This document shows, piece by piece, positions 24,890 through 32,787 of a stretch of 64,000 nt of DNA. The DNA lies in NCBI GenBank assembly GCA_028289605.1, contig JANQON010000003.1, forward strand, positions 310,001 through 374,000, written 5' to 3'. Every line of letters begins with the position of its first letter. The stretch's first letter is position 1. The notes below the pieces were generated by a model. It had not been told where the DNA came from and ran no database searches. It was given only the letters and a program-made list of their open reading frames with translations. Position numbers and translations under genes: made by a program. This stretch comes from Hyphococcus sp. (lineage in GTDB: Bacteria; Pseudomonadota; Alphaproteobacteria; Caulobacterales; Parvularculaceae).

Positions 24890-25330
24890 ATGACACAGAC
24901 CCATGCGCCATCCGAAGCCCTGGCAAAAGAACCGTACACGAATGAACGTGAGTGGGGCGCCCTCTGCGCCGACATCCGCGCGCTTGCGGCGCGACGGGCC
25001 GCCCGCATGCTCAGCGACGCCGGCGGCGACGACGTGGCCCATGACCGCGACGCCCGCGCGCTGCGCATGCTGATGGCGTCGGCGGAAATCGCCGCGCGCA
25101 TGCAGCGGCAAGATGAAAAGGAACAGCGCCTGAATGACGAACAGCGAGGCCCCCAGCTCCACACCGACGCAGAACTCGAAATCCTGTTCCAGCGGGCCCG
25201 CGCCCGCGTCGACCGCCTCAGAAGCGGGCCCGGACTACACGGAGCGGGAGCTGACGCTGATTCTCGAAAAGATGATGGAGGAAGCGGCCGCGACGCAGAC
25301 CGAACAGATCTGGGGGATGCATGCTCTTAA
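24890..25330 (+). CDS. GTA gp1-like protein, putative small terminase
   Basis: 146 aa from the ATG at 24890 (ATGs at 24878 and 24881 are alternatives; no ribosome site decides). It is helical and highly charged (EREWGALCADIRALAARRAA, then EIAARMQRQDEKEQRLND). Position before the large terminase matches Rhodobacter GTA gp1, which acts as the small terminase and recognises DNA for packaging. The last 35 codons (from about 25225) look non-native, being Gly/Asp-rich text. The terminase frame looks native over the same bases, so gp1 may end earlier in evolution or overlap deeply with gp2. Confidence 0.65.
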   Translation: MTQTHAPSEALAKEPYTNEREWGALCADIRALAARRAARMLSDAGGDDVAHDRDARALRMLMASAEIAARMQRQDEKEQRLNDEQRGPQLHTDAELEILFQRARARVDRLRSGPGLHGAGADADSRKDDGGSGRDADRTDLGDACS

Positions 25331-26537
25331 GCATCAACAACCGCCCGCGGGCGACTGGACGACCTGGCTCATTCTCGGCGGGCGCGGCTGCGGCAAGACC
25401 CGCGCCGGCGCGGAATGGATCCGCGGTCTCGTCAACAAGAGCGCCAATGACGATTGCAATCCGGCCGGCGCCGTCGCGCTGGTCGCTGAAACATACGCCG
25501 ATGCGAGGGAAGTCATGATCGAGGGTCCCTCCGGCATCATCGCCTGCGCCGCCGCGCTGTCGCGGCCCGTTTACGAGGCCTCCCGCCGCCGCCTGGTCTG
25601 GCCCAACGGCGCAGTCGCCCATTGTTTTTCTGCGGAGGATCCGGACGGGATTCGCGGCTATCAGTTTACGGCCGCCTGGAGCGATGAGCTCGTCAAATGG
25701 CGGTATGCGGAGGAAACCTGGTCGAACCTGCAGCTCGCCCTGCGCCTCGGCGCCCGCCCGCGCCAGATCGCGACAACGACGCCGCGCCCGATCGGGCTGA
25801 TCAAGCGCCTGCTCGAAGCGCCGACAACATCGGTCACCCGCGCCACCAGCTACGACAACCGCGCCAACTTGTCCGAAGCGTTCTTTACCGAGATCGCGGC
25901 GATGTACGAAGGCACCGCCCTTGGCCGCCAGGAATTGCTCGGCGAGCTCATCGACGACACGCCGGGCGCCTTGTGGAACTGGGCGATGATCGAAGCGGCG
26001 CGGATTTCGCACTATCCGCCCCTGTCGCGCATCGTCGTCGCCGTCGATCCCCCGGCGACGGCGGGCGAGGGCGCGGACGCTTGCGGCATCATCGTAGCTG
26101 GCGTCGACGCCTCCGGCGAAGCGTGCGAGCGCACCGCCTATGTGCTCGCCGACCGGACGGCGAAGCGGTTGTCGCCGCGGCAATGGGCCGAGCGCGCCGT
26201 CGCCGCGTTTCACGAATTCGAAGCCGACCGCATCGTCGTTGAACTGAACCAGGGCGGCGACATGGTCAAAGCCGTCATCGCCCAGGTCGATGCGGGCGCG
26301 CCGGTCAAAGGCGTATACGCAACCCGCGGCAAAACCCTGCGCGCCGAACCCGTCGCCGCCCTCTATGAGCGCACGCGCGTGCGCCATGTGGGCGCCTTTC
26401 CCGATCTCGAAGAGGAAATGACCCGGTATTGCGGCGCCGGACCATCGCCGGATCGCCTCGACGCCCTCGTCTGGGCGCTGACCGATTTGATGATCCGACC
26501 GCGGGCCCCGCGCCCGGGCGTGACGCGGGTGGATTAG
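25134..26537 (+). CDS. GTA large terminase (gp2), ATPase and nuclease
   Basis: 467 aa from the longest start; ATGs at 25272 and 25317 are also possible, and the first 30 residues look non-native. Walker A is GGRGCGKTRAGAEW, preceded by DWTTWLIL as in other GTA terminases. Walker B-like hydrophobic residues (GYQFTAAWSDEL) and the RNase H-like nuclease part (IVVAVDPPAT with its Asp, then VVELNQGGDM) follow. It pumps DNA into GTA heads; in GTAs this packaging is nearly random host DNA. The gene overlaps gp1 and is followed by family A and B repeats. Confidence 0.93.
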   Translation: MTNSEAPSSTPTQNSKSCSSGPAPASTASEAGPDYTERELTLILEKMMEEAAATQTEQIWGMHALKHQQPPAGDWTTWLILGGRGCGKTRAGAEWIRGLVNKSANDDCNPAGAVALVAETYADAREVMIEGPSGIIACAAALSRPVYEASRRRLVWPNGAVAHCFSAEDPDGIRGYQFTAAWSDELVKWRYAEETWSNLQLALRLGARPRQIATTTPRPIGLIKRLLEAPTTSVTRATSYDNRANLSEAFFTEIAAMYEGTALGRQELLGELIDDTPGALWNWAMIEAARISHYPPLSRIVVAVDPPATAGEGADACGIIVAGVDASGEACERTAYVLADRTAKRLSPRQWAERAVAAFHEFEADRIVVELNQGGDMVKAVIAQVDAGAPVKGVYATRGKTLRAEPVAALYERTRVRHVGAFPDLEEEMTRYCGAGPSPDRLDALVWALTDLMIRPRAPRPGVTRVD

Positions 26538-26585
26538 GGAGGTGCGTGTGCTGATGTTTTGTAGTTCCGCTCAACTTTCTTTCTG

Positions 26586-26660
26586 CCCGCTCATCCCGGC
26601 CCGACCGCGAAGCGGTCAAACTGTAATTCGCGCGCGAAAGCCGGGATCTCGGGCGGCACA
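26586..26660. repeat. Family A repeat, partial copy 7 (between gp2 and gp3)
   Basis: CCCGCTCATCCCGGC, the inner module (gaccgcgaagcggtc) in the left arm, then GAAAGCCGGGATCTCGGGCGG. The right outer arm is lost. Confidence 0.78.
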
Positions 26661-26690
26661 GCAATTTACGCATCGCAAAGAAACAAACGC

Positions 26691-26772
26691 TGTCGTCCTC
26701 GGACTTGTTCCGAGGACCTTTGGCAACGAGTCCAGCGGCCTAAGATCGTCGGAACAAGTCCGACGATGACAA
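26691..26772. repeat. Family B palindromic repeat, copy 4 (between gp2 and gp3)
   Basis: TGTCGTCCTCGGACTTGTTC, CGAGGACC and the right hairpin with GTCGGAACAAGTCCGAC; 37 bases before the portal gene. Confidence 0.88.
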
Positions 26773-26809
26773 TCACTTCGTTCTACGATTGCGAGAAGAG
26801 TAAAAATTC

Positions 26810-27979
26810 ATGCCCTTAATCCCCAATTTCTTTCGCCGGGCCCCCGCTGCGAAGGCCTCCGCCGCCAAGGCGTTGATCGCGCTCCATCGCCTCGGCCAGC
26901 CGGCCTGGACGCCGCGGGATTACGCCGCGCTGGCCCGGGCCGGTTTTGAGAAAAACGTCATCGCCTATCGCTGCGTGCGGCTGGTTGCGGAGACGGCGGC
27001 GTCGGCGCCGCTGGAGATTGTCGAAGGGGGCGCGGCGATGGCCGATCATCCTCTGGCTGCGCTCATGGATACGCCGAACCCGGAACAATCGGGCGCGGCG
27101 CTGCTGGAAGACTTTTACGGGTTCCTGCAGACGGCGGGCAACGCCTATCTCGAAGCCGCGACGATCGACGCCGCCCCGCGGGAGCTTTACGTATTGCGCC
27201 CGGACCGGGTGAAAGCGCGCCTCGGCGCCAATGGCTGGCCCGTGGCGTGGGACTATCGCGTTGGCGCCCGCAGCGTGACGTTCAAAAAGCCGGAAGAGGG
27301 GTTCTCCCCGATCCTGCATCTCAAGCTTTTTCATCCGACCAACGATCATTACGGGCTGTCGCCGCTGGAAGCCGCCGCCGCATCGGTCGATCTGCACAAC
27401 GCGGCGGCGGCGTGGAACAAGGCGCTGCTCGACAATGCGGCGCGGCCTTCCGGCGCGCTTGTCTATCAGGGTCCGGAAGGGGCGGAGAACCTCACCGCGG
27501 AACAATTCGAGCGGTTGAAGTCGGAGCTGGAAGACGCTTATCAGGGCGCGGCCCATGCCGGGCGCCCGCTGGTGCTCGACGGCGGGCTCGAATGGCGGTC
27601 CATGTCGCTGACCCCGGCGGATATGGACTTCATCGAAGCTAAGAACGCCGCCGCCCGTGAAATCGCGCTCGCTTTCGGCGTGCCGCCCATGCTGCTCGGT
27701 ATACCAGGCGATAATACGTATTCGAATTATCGCGAGGCCAATCTCGCCTTCTGGAAACAGACGGTCCTGCCGCTGGTGAAAAAAACCGCCGCCGCGATCA
27801 CCGCCTGGATGCGCCCCGTTTTCCCGCGCGTGTCGGTCGTCTGCGAGACGGCGCGCATCGAAGCGCTGTCGGCGGAACGCGACGCCCTGTGGTCGCGGGT
27901 CTGCCGCGCCGACTTTTTAAGCGACGACGAAAAACGCAGCGCCCTCGGCCTCGCGTCCCGGGACGGGGAGGAGGCTTAG
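26810..27979 (+). CDS. GTA portal protein (gp3), HK97 family
   Basis: 389 aa, the usual length for GTA portals. Family text runs throughout: AYRCVRLVAETAASAPLEI, LLEDFYGFLQTAGNAYLE, ELYVLRPDRV, HLKLFHPTNDHYGLSPLEAA and FGVPPMLLGIPGDNTYSNYR. Twelve copies form the ring through which DNA enters the head and to which the connector proteins dock. GAGAAGAG precedes the ATG. It is followed without gap by the small membrane protein at 27980, so both are co-translated. Repeats separate it from gp2. Confidence 0.95.
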   Translation: MPLIPNFFRRAPAAKASAAKALIALHRLGQPAWTPRDYAALARAGFEKNVIAYRCVRLVAETAASAPLEIVEGGAAMADHPLAALMDTPNPEQSGAALLEDFYGFLQTAGNAYLEAATIDAAPRELYVLRPDRVKARLGANGWPVAWDYRVGARSVTFKKPEEGFSPILHLKLFHPTNDHYGLSPLEAAAASVDLHNAAAAWNKALLDNAARPSGALVYQGPEGAENLTAEQFERLKSELEDAYQGAAHAGRPLVLDGGLEWRSMSLTPADMDFIEAKNAAAREIALAFGVPPMLLGIPGDNTYSNYREANLAFWKQTVLPLVKKTAAAITAWMRPVFPRVSVVCETARIEALSAERDALWSRVCRADFLSDDEKRSALGLASRDGEEA

Positions 27980-28252
27980 ATGCACGCTGTCTCAGCCCCG
28001 CGCCCGCCGGAACGGCCCCAGGAACAGCGCATCACCGTCGCGCTTGGCTCCGCGCTCCTCGTTCAAACGGCGCTTGCGCTGATCTGGACCGGCGCCGCGT
28101 CGGAGCGGATCTCTCAGCTGGAGCGGCGCGCGGAAGCCAACGCCGTCGTCATCGAACGCACCGCGCGGCTGGAAGAACAGGTGGCTTTCATGACCAAGAC
28201 GCTGATGCGCATTGAGGACAAAATTGATCGCCAGGCGGAGGAAGGGGAGTGA
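27980..28252 (+). CDS. GTA gp3.5-like small membrane/coiled-coil protein
   Basis: 90 aa starting directly after the portal stop codon. One hydrophobic helix (ITVALGSALLVQTALALIW) precedes a charged heptad stretch (ERISQLERRAEANAVVIERT then ARLEEQVAFM). The position between portal and protease is that of gp3.5 in Rhodobacter-type GTAs, whose role is unclear. A membrane anchor plus coiled coil could help with assembly or release at the membrane (inference). Confidence 0.75.
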   Translation: MHAVSAPRPPERPQEQRITVALGSALLVQTALALIWTGAASERISQLERRAEANAVVIERTARLEEQVAFMTKTLMRIEDKIDRQAEEGE

Positions 28253-28271
28253 TGGTTGGCTTTTGTTATTT

Positions 28272-28345
28272 CCGCTCATCCCCGCGAAAGCGGGGACCCA
28301 GCAAAGCAAACCAAATGGATCCCCGCTTTCGCGGGGATGAGCGGG
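28272..28345. repeat. Family D palindromic repeat (between gp3.5 and gp4)
   Basis: CCGCTCATCCCCGCGAAAGC at the left and GCTTTCGCGGGGATGAGCGG at the right; complete. Confidence 0.9.
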
Positions 28346-28373
28346 TGTTGAATCATGGAGGGAAAAATCACCC

Positions 28374-28880
28374 ATGACCCACCCCCCGCTCACCGCCGAA
28401 ATCGAAGGGTTCGCCGCCCGTTACGAAGAGCCCGACCGGGCCGGCGACGTTATCGCCCGCGGCGCCTTTCGCAAGACGCTTAAGAAAAGAACCGCGCCGG
28501 TGCGCATGCTCTATCAGCATGGCGTTGATGCGCCGATCGGCAAGTGGACCGATTTTCGCGACACTGCCGCCGGGCTTATTGCAACCGGCGAGTTAATCTT
28601 GTCGTCGCCGCGGGCCCGGGAAATCTATGCGCTGATAGAGGGCGGCGCTCTCGACGGATTGTCGATCGGCTACGAAACCGTGCGCGCGCGAAAAGGCCGC
28701 GCCGGCCGGCGCATCCTTGAAGCCGAATTGTGGGAGGTCTCGATTGTCACCTTCCCCATGGCGCCGAGGGCGCGCGTTACGCGCATCGGTTCGCCCTCGT
28801 CACCCCAAAAGCTTTCGCCGCCGGGCGCGCATCAGTTCGCGGGCGCCTTGCGGAACGCAGCATCCATTCTTTCAGCCTAA
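28374..28880 (+). CDS. GTA prohead protease (gp4), HK97 family
   Basis: 168 aa. The serine protease fold of phage prohead proteases is shown by IEGFAARYEEPDRAGDVIARG, PVRMLYQHGVDAPIGKW (catalytic His), GALDGLSIGYETV (catalytic Ser in LSIG) and LWEVSIVTFPMAP. It cuts the N-terminal scaffold part of the capsid protein during head maturation and then itself. GGAGGGAAA lies upstream. It is followed 15 bases later by the capsid gene. Confidence 0.95.
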   Translation: MTHPPLTAEIEGFAARYEEPDRAGDVIARGAFRKTLKKRTAPVRMLYQHGVDAPIGKWTDFRDTAAGLIATGELILSSPRAREIYALIEGGALDGLSIGYETVRARKGRAGRRILEAELWEVSIVTFPMAPRARVTRIGSPSSPQKLSPPGAHQFAGALRNAASILSA

Positions 28881-28895
28881 GGAGTAAAAAAAGTT

Positions 28896-30137
28896 ATGCG
28901 TATCGAAACAAAAGCAGGCGAGGCGAGCGATGTTCGCAGCGCCATGCACGAATTCTTAAGCGTCTTTGAACAATTCAAGGACGCTAACGATCAGCGCCTG
29001 GCGGCGCTGGAGCAAAAACGCGGCGACGATGTTGTTCTTGGCGAACAGATCGAGCGTCTCAACCGGTCGCTTGACGAACAGCAAGCGAAAGTCGACGCCC
29101 TGGCCTTGAAATCGGCCCGCCCGCAATTGGGGCGAGATGCGTCCGACCGCCGCGACGAACGCCCGGATGAACGCAAAGCCGCGTTCCAGCGCTACATGCG
29201 CGCCGGCGACGGCGCCGCCGCGGCGCTGTTGGAGGAAAAAGCAGCCAATGTGGGGACTGACGCGGAAGGCGGCTACCTCGCGCCGGAACAGACAGAGCGC
29301 ATTATCACCGCGGCGGTGAAAGACATTTCGCCCATTCGCCAGATTGCGTCGGTGCGGGAAATCGGCGCCAATATCTATCGCAAGCCCGTGTCCAACGGCG
29401 ACGCCGCCGTCGGCTGGGTCGGCGAAACCGGCGCGCGGGCCGAGACGACGGCGCCCACCATCACCGCGATCGATTTCCCGACTATGGAGCTATACGCCAT
29501 GCCGGCGGCGAGCCAGACGCTGCTCGATGATGCGGTCGTTGACGTCGAACAGTGGCTCGCGGACGAAGTGCAGACCGAATTCGCCGTTCAGGAGTCCGCC
29601 GCTTTCGTCAATGGCGACGGCGTCAACCAACCCAAAGGGTTTCTCGACTACACGATCGCGGAGGAATCGGTGCGCGCCGCCGGCGAGGTCGGCTATGTCG
29701 CTACCGGCGCCGCCGGCGCATTCCCCGCGTCCGATCCCTCCGACGTGTTGCTCGATCTTATCTATACGCCGAAACAGGCCTATCGCGCGAATGGCCGGTT
29801 CGTGTTGAACCGCTCCGTCCTCGGACAGTTGCGCAAGTTTAAGGACGCCGACGGCAACTATCTCTGGCAGCCGCCGGGTGAAGCGGCGGCGCCGGCGCGC
29901 CTTCTCGGTTATCCGGTGAGCGAGGCCGAAGACATGCCCGATGTGGCGGCGGATGCGCACGCCATCGCCTTCGGCGACTTTCGCCGCTTTTACCTCGTCG
30001 TCGACCGGGTCGGCGTGCGCGTCCTGCGCGATCCCTATTCAGCCAAGCCCTTCGTCCTGTTCTACACGACAAAACGGGTCGGCGGCGGCGTTCAGGATTT
30101 TGACGCGGTGAAGTTGCTGAAGTTTTCGGCGTCGTAG
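28896..30137 (+). CDS. GTA major capsid protein (gp5), HK97 family
   Basis: 413 aa. Residues 1-100 are a charged coiled-coil scaffold (FEQFKDANDQRLAALEQKRG), to be removed by the gp4 protease. The mature HK97 fold then starts near AANVGTDAEGGYLAPEQTE, with GWVGETGARAETTAP, ELYAMPAASQTLLDD and the C-terminal FGDFRRFYLVVDRVGVRVLR. It forms the small GTA head, which holds only a few kb of DNA. TAAGGAGTAAAAAA gives a very strong ribosome site, in line with high copy number. Confidence 0.97.
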   Translation: MRIETKAGEASDVRSAMHEFLSVFEQFKDANDQRLAALEQKRGDDVVLGEQIERLNRSLDEQQAKVDALALKSARPQLGRDASDRRDERPDERKAAFQRYMRAGDGAAAALLEEKAANVGTDAEGGYLAPEQTERIITAAVKDISPIRQIASVREIGANIYRKPVSNGDAAVGWVGETGARAETTAPTITAIDFPTMELYAMPAASQTLLDDAVVDVEQWLADEVQTEFAVQESAAFVNGDGVNQPKGFLDYTIAEESVRAAGEVGYVATGAAGAFPASDPSDVLLDLIYTPKQAYRANGRFVLNRSVLGQLRKFKDADGNYLWQPPGEAAAPARLLGYPVSEAEDMPDVAADAHAIAFGDFRRFYLVVDRVGVRVLRDPYSAKPFVLFYTTKRVGGGVQDFDAVKLLKFSAS

Positions 30138-30150
30138 TTTGATCCAACCA

Positions 30151-30224
30151 CCGCTCATTCCCGCGAAAGCGGGAATCCATTTTCCACCTCAATATGGATC
30201 CCCGCTTTCGCGGGGATGAGCGGG
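30151..30224. repeat. Family D palindromic repeat (between gp5 and gp6)
   Basis: CCGCTCATTCCCGCGAAAGC at the left and GCTTTCGCGGGGATGAGCGG at the right. It follows the capsid stop codon by 13 bases. Confidence 0.9.
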
Positions 30225-30252
30225 AGATGACACGATTTACGAAGGACCACCC

Positions 30253-30798
30253 ATGCCCCTAACCCTGCTTTCCCCGCCGGCGGCGGAGCCGGTCGCGCTT
30301 CAGGACCTGAAAGATCACCTGCGCGTTGACGGCGACGCCGAGGACGGGGTCATCGCCGCGGCGCTGGCGAGCGCGGTGCGCGCCATCGAAGCGCGGGCCG
30401 GGCTCGCCATAATGACGCAAGTATGGCGCCTAACACTCGACGCGGCGCCGGCGGAGACGTTGATCTTGCCGATCGCGCCGGTGACAAGCCTCGATGCAGT
30501 GACCGTATCCGGCGCGGCGGTCTCACTTTCCGCATACGAATTTGCACCTGGCGCGCCCGCTAAGCTGCGCCCCGCAGCGCCCTGGCCGGCGCCGGCGAAT
30601 AGGATCGGCGACGTCGTCATCGACTTCACCGCCGGTTTCGCCAGCGCCGACGACATCCCCGCGTCGCTTACGCAGGCGGTGAAGATGCTCGCCGCGCATT
30701 TTTATGAGAACCGCGAAGGCGCGGTCGCGGCCCGGGTTTACTCCCTTCCCCGCGGCGTTGATGCGCTCATCGCCCCCTGGCGGGAGCTGCGGCTATGA
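30253..30798 (+). CDS. GTA head-tail adaptor (gp6)
   Basis: 181 aa. The start (LLSPPAAEPVALQDLKDHLR) followed by AIEARAGLAIMTQVWRLTLD is typical of the gp6/DNA-packaging adaptor family in GTAs and related phages, which binds under the portal ring. C-terminal MLAAHFYENREG matches the family end. Its stop overlaps the start of gp7 by ATGA, so gp6, gp7 and gp8 form a coupled unit. No signal sequence; structural protein. Confidence 0.9.
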   Translation: MPLTLLSPPAAEPVALQDLKDHLRVDGDAEDGVIAAALASAVRAIEARAGLAIMTQVWRLTLDAAPAETLILPIAPVTSLDAVTVSGAAVSLSAYEFAPGAPAKLRPAAPWPAPANRIGDVVIDFTAGFASADDIPASLTQAVKMLAAHFYENREGAVAARVYSLPRGVDALIAPWRELRL

Positions 30799-31112
30799 TC
30801 GGCGGCTTTCGCAACCGGATCGAGCTGCTCACTTTTTCCCGGACCGCCGACGATGCGGGCGGCGCCGGCATCGCCTGGCTGCCGGGGCCGGAGATCTGGG
30901 CCGACGTCAGCCGCCTGACATCGACCCGCGATGTGACCGGCGACCGCGAGCGCCGCCTCAAACGCATCGCCGCGCGTATTCGGGTGCGCAGCGACATCGT
31001 CCTCGGCCAGCAGATCCGCTTTGACGCGGAGCGCTACGAGGTCGTCAGTATCGAGAGCGACGACGGTCGCGCCCGCCGGTTCACCCTCATCTGCGAGGAG
31101 GTCAGCTCATGA
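30795..31112 (+). CDS. GTA head closure / stopper protein (gp7)
   Basis: 105 aa. GGFRNRIELLTFSRTADDAG at the N-terminus and ADVSRLTSTRDVTGDRERRL match the phage head-tail adaptor (SPP1 gp16-like) family. It seals the head after packaging. ATGA overlaps couple it to gp6 and gp8. Confidence 0.9.
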   Translation: MIGGFRNRIELLTFSRTADDAGGAGIAWLPGPEIWADVSRLTSTRDVTGDRERRLKRIAARIRVRSDIVLGQQIRFDAERYEVVSIESDDGRARRFTLICEEVSS

Positions 31113-31516
31113 GCGACGCATCTTTGTCCCTGCAACGCGCAATCTACGCCCGCCTGAAAGATGACGCAGGCCTTCAAGCCCTGATTGGCGATCCGGCCCG
31201 GCTTTATGACGACCCGCCGCTGGCGGCGACGTTCCCTTACGTCACGTTGGGGGAAGCGCGAACAACCCCGCTCGACGGCGTTGAAGGCGCGCTCGCCCAT
31301 GACGTCCGGCTTTATGCGTTTTCGGCCTATGCGGGGCGTTTTGAAGTGAAGAGCATGCTGGGCGCCCTCTACGACGCGCTGCACGACGCGGCGCTTGTCC
31401 TCAATGGTCATACGCTCATCAGCATACGGTTTGTTTTCGCCGACGCGCTGCGCCGGGTGGACCGCGAGACTTATCAAGGTGTCGCGCGCTTTCGCGCGGT
31501 GACGGAGGCGGCGTGA
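31109..31516 (+). CDS. GTA tail terminator (gp8), DUF3168
   Basis: 135 aa. Family text: LQRAIYARLKDDAGLQALIG, PPLAATFPYVTLGEARTTPL, HDVRLYAFSAYAGRFEVKSM and the conserved C-terminal YQGVARFRAVTE. It caps the tail tube where it meets the head. It overlaps gp7 by four bases and is separated from the tail tube gene by a family A repeat. Confidence 0.92.
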   Translation: MSDASLSLQRAIYARLKDDAGLQALIGDPARLYDDPPLAATFPYVTLGEARTTPLDGVEGALAHDVRLYAFSAYAGRFEVKSMLGALYDALHDAALVLNGHTLISIRFVFADALRRVDRETYQGVARFRAVTEAA

Positions 31517-31542
31517 TGAGAAAGTGGGTGAATTTAGTATTT

Positions 31543-31675
31543 CCCCGCTCATCCCGGCGAAAGCCGGGACCTCCCTCCACTTGCTGTGAGTTTGCCGCAC
31601 GAGATCCCGACCCGACCGCAAAGCGGTCAAACCATAATCTGCGCGCCTTCGCGCGCGGGCGTCGGGATGAGCGGG
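31543..31675. repeat. Family A palindromic repeat, copy 8 (between gp8 and gp9)
   Basis: CCCCGCTCATCCCGGCGAAAG at the left and the long right arm with inner module (gaccgcaaagcggtc, gcgcgccttcgcgcgc), ending GTCGGGATGAGCGGG. It closely resembles copy 1. Confidence 0.9.
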
Positions 31676-31698
31676 ACAGTTTTTAAGGAACCAATTGA

Positions 31699-32121
31699 AT
31701 GTCAGCACAAAGAGGCAAAGACCTCCTTCTCAAAATCGGCGATGGCGGCGCGCCGGAAACCTACGCCGTTGTCGGCGGGCTGAAGACGCGAACCCTGTCG
31801 CTCAACGCCCGAACGGTCGACGTCACCCACGCCAATTCCGCCGGGGGGTGGCGCGAGCTTTTGTCCGGCGCCGGCGTCAGACAGGCGAGCGTCGCCGGCG
31901 CCGGCGTCTTCCTCAATGAAGCTGCGGCGGAGACGGTGCGGTCGGCGTTTTTCAACGGCGCCATCGTCAACTGGCGGATCGTGATCCCCGGCTTCGGCGA
32001 CATCACCGGGCCGTTCCAGATCGGCAATCTCGATTACGCCGGCGACTTCGACGCCGAGGCGACGATGTCGCTGGCGCTGGAGTCGGCGGGGGAACTCATC
32101 TTTGCGCCGGAGAGTGCGTGA
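31699..32121 (+). CDS. GTA major tail tube protein (gp9)
   Basis: 140 aa. The start (QRGKDLLLKIGDGGAPETYA) and LSLNARTVDVTHANSAGGWR, then FQIGNLDYAGDFDAEATMSL match the TP901-1-type major tail protein family used by GTAs. Hexameric rings stack to form the short tail tube. AAGGAA lies upstream. It is flanked by repeats on both sides (families A and E), so it is not translationally coupled to its neighbours. Confidence 0.94.
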   Translation: MSAQRGKDLLLKIGDGGAPETYAVVGGLKTRTLSLNARTVDVTHANSAGGWRELLSGAGVRQASVAGAGVFLNEAAAETVRSAFFNGAIVNWRIVIPGFGDITGPFQIGNLDYAGDFDAEATMSLALESAGELIFAPESA

Positions 32122-32134
32122 TGGATAGATCATG

Positions 32135-32261
32135 CGTCATCCCGTGCGCGCTGCGGAAATGCATTTCCGCAGTGCAGACACGGGATCGGCTTCGTCTAGC
32201 TGAGAGCGGTCCCGCGTCTGCAGCGCATCATCTACGATGCTGCGCTGCGCGCGGGATAACG
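32135..32261. repeat. Family E palindromic repeat, copy 2 (between gp9 and gp10)
   Basis: CGTCATCCCGTGCGCGCTGC at the left and GCGCGCGGGATAACG at the right, with inner hairpins (gcggaaatgcatttccgc and gcatcatctacgatgc). It is related to 11665. Confidence 0.87.
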
Positions 32262-32281
32262 AAAGTGCATGGAAACCCAAC

Positions 32282-32590
32282 ATGACCCAACCCATCAGTA
32301 TACGCATTAACAACGAAGACAAACCCTTACGCCTCACCCTCGGCGCGCTTGCGGAGATCGAGGACGCCTTCGGCGGCGACATCGAAGGCCTGAAAGAGCG
32401 GCTCGCCCGGCCGCGGGTGGGGGACATGCTGATCGTCCTCAACGCATTGTTGCGCGGCGGCGGCGCGGCGTTGTCGATCGAGGCGCTGAAAGCGGCCGAC
32501 ATCGACTTCGCCGCCGCCGCGGGCGCCATCGCCGTCGCTTTCGAAAGCCTGGGAGAGGGGCCGGGAAAGTCTGCCTCGGGGGAGGGGTAG
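32282..32590 (+). CDS. GTA gp10 tail assembly chaperone (Phage_TAC_11/GTA-gp10 type)
   Basis: 102 aa from the ATG at 32282, directly before family sequence (ISIRINNEDKPLRLTLGALA then EIEDAFGGD). GTA-gp10 proteins belong to the tail assembly chaperone clan. Near its end the frame carries the heptamer G GGA AAG (32563-32569), in phase, the same as the slippery site of phage lambda G/GT. A -1 slip there would replace the last seven residues and continue for 72 codons into the TAC frame at 32569-32787. The normal product ends at TAG 32588-32590. In lambda both short and long products are needed to build the tail. Confidence 0.9.
   Translation: MTQPISIRINNEDKPLRLTLGALAEIEDAFGGDIEGLKERLARPRVGDMLIVLNALLRGGGAALSIEALKAADIDFAAAAGAIAVAFESLGEGPGKSASGEG
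32563..32569 (+). other. Candidate programmed -1 frameshift site (GGGAAAG)
   Basis: Zero-frame codons GGA AAG preceded by G give the X XXY YYZ layout of lambda G/GT. It lies 19 bases before the gp10 stop codon. The -1 frame is open on both sides of the site and encodes a known TAC domain downstream. Confidence 0.75.
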
Positions 32591-32787
32591 GCGCATGGCG
32601 CGACGAATTTGTCTTTGCAGTGCTGCGGCTGGGTCTCGCGCCCGCATCGTTCTGGGCGCTGACGGTTGCGGAGTGGCGTTGGCTGCTCGAAGCAACAGCC
32701 TTTGCGGAAGGCGACGCCGATGCGGCGATGACCGCCGAGACCTTGCACGCCCTCATCTCAACCTATCCGGACAAAGCGCATGACTGA
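32569..32787 (+). CDS. GTA TAC-domain reading frame (TIGR02216-like), expressed by -1 frameshift from gp10
   Basis: The frame that is -1 to gp10 encodes, from about 32596, WRDEFVFAVLRLGLAPASFW, ALTVAEWRWLLEATAFAEGD and a tail ending STYPDKAHD. This is the small GTA tail assembly chaperone domain (FW-A-LT--E motif) normally placed between gp10 and the tape measure. There is no ATG, GTG or TTG in frame before the domain; the first is a GTG at 32620, inside it. Expression by slippage at 32563 would give a gp10-TAC fusion of 168 residues, as in lambda gpGT. The stop overlaps the tape measure start by eight bases. Confidence 0.8.
   Translation, partial: VCLGGGVGAWRDEFVFAVLRLGLAPASFWALTVAEWRWLLEATAFAEGDADAAMTAETLHALISTYPDKAHD

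Noticed and set aside
32595-32783. 62-codon frame starting ATG at 32595
   Set aside because: It overlaps the TAC domain in another frame and its product is Arg/Cys-rich nonsense; the -1 frame carries the real domain.
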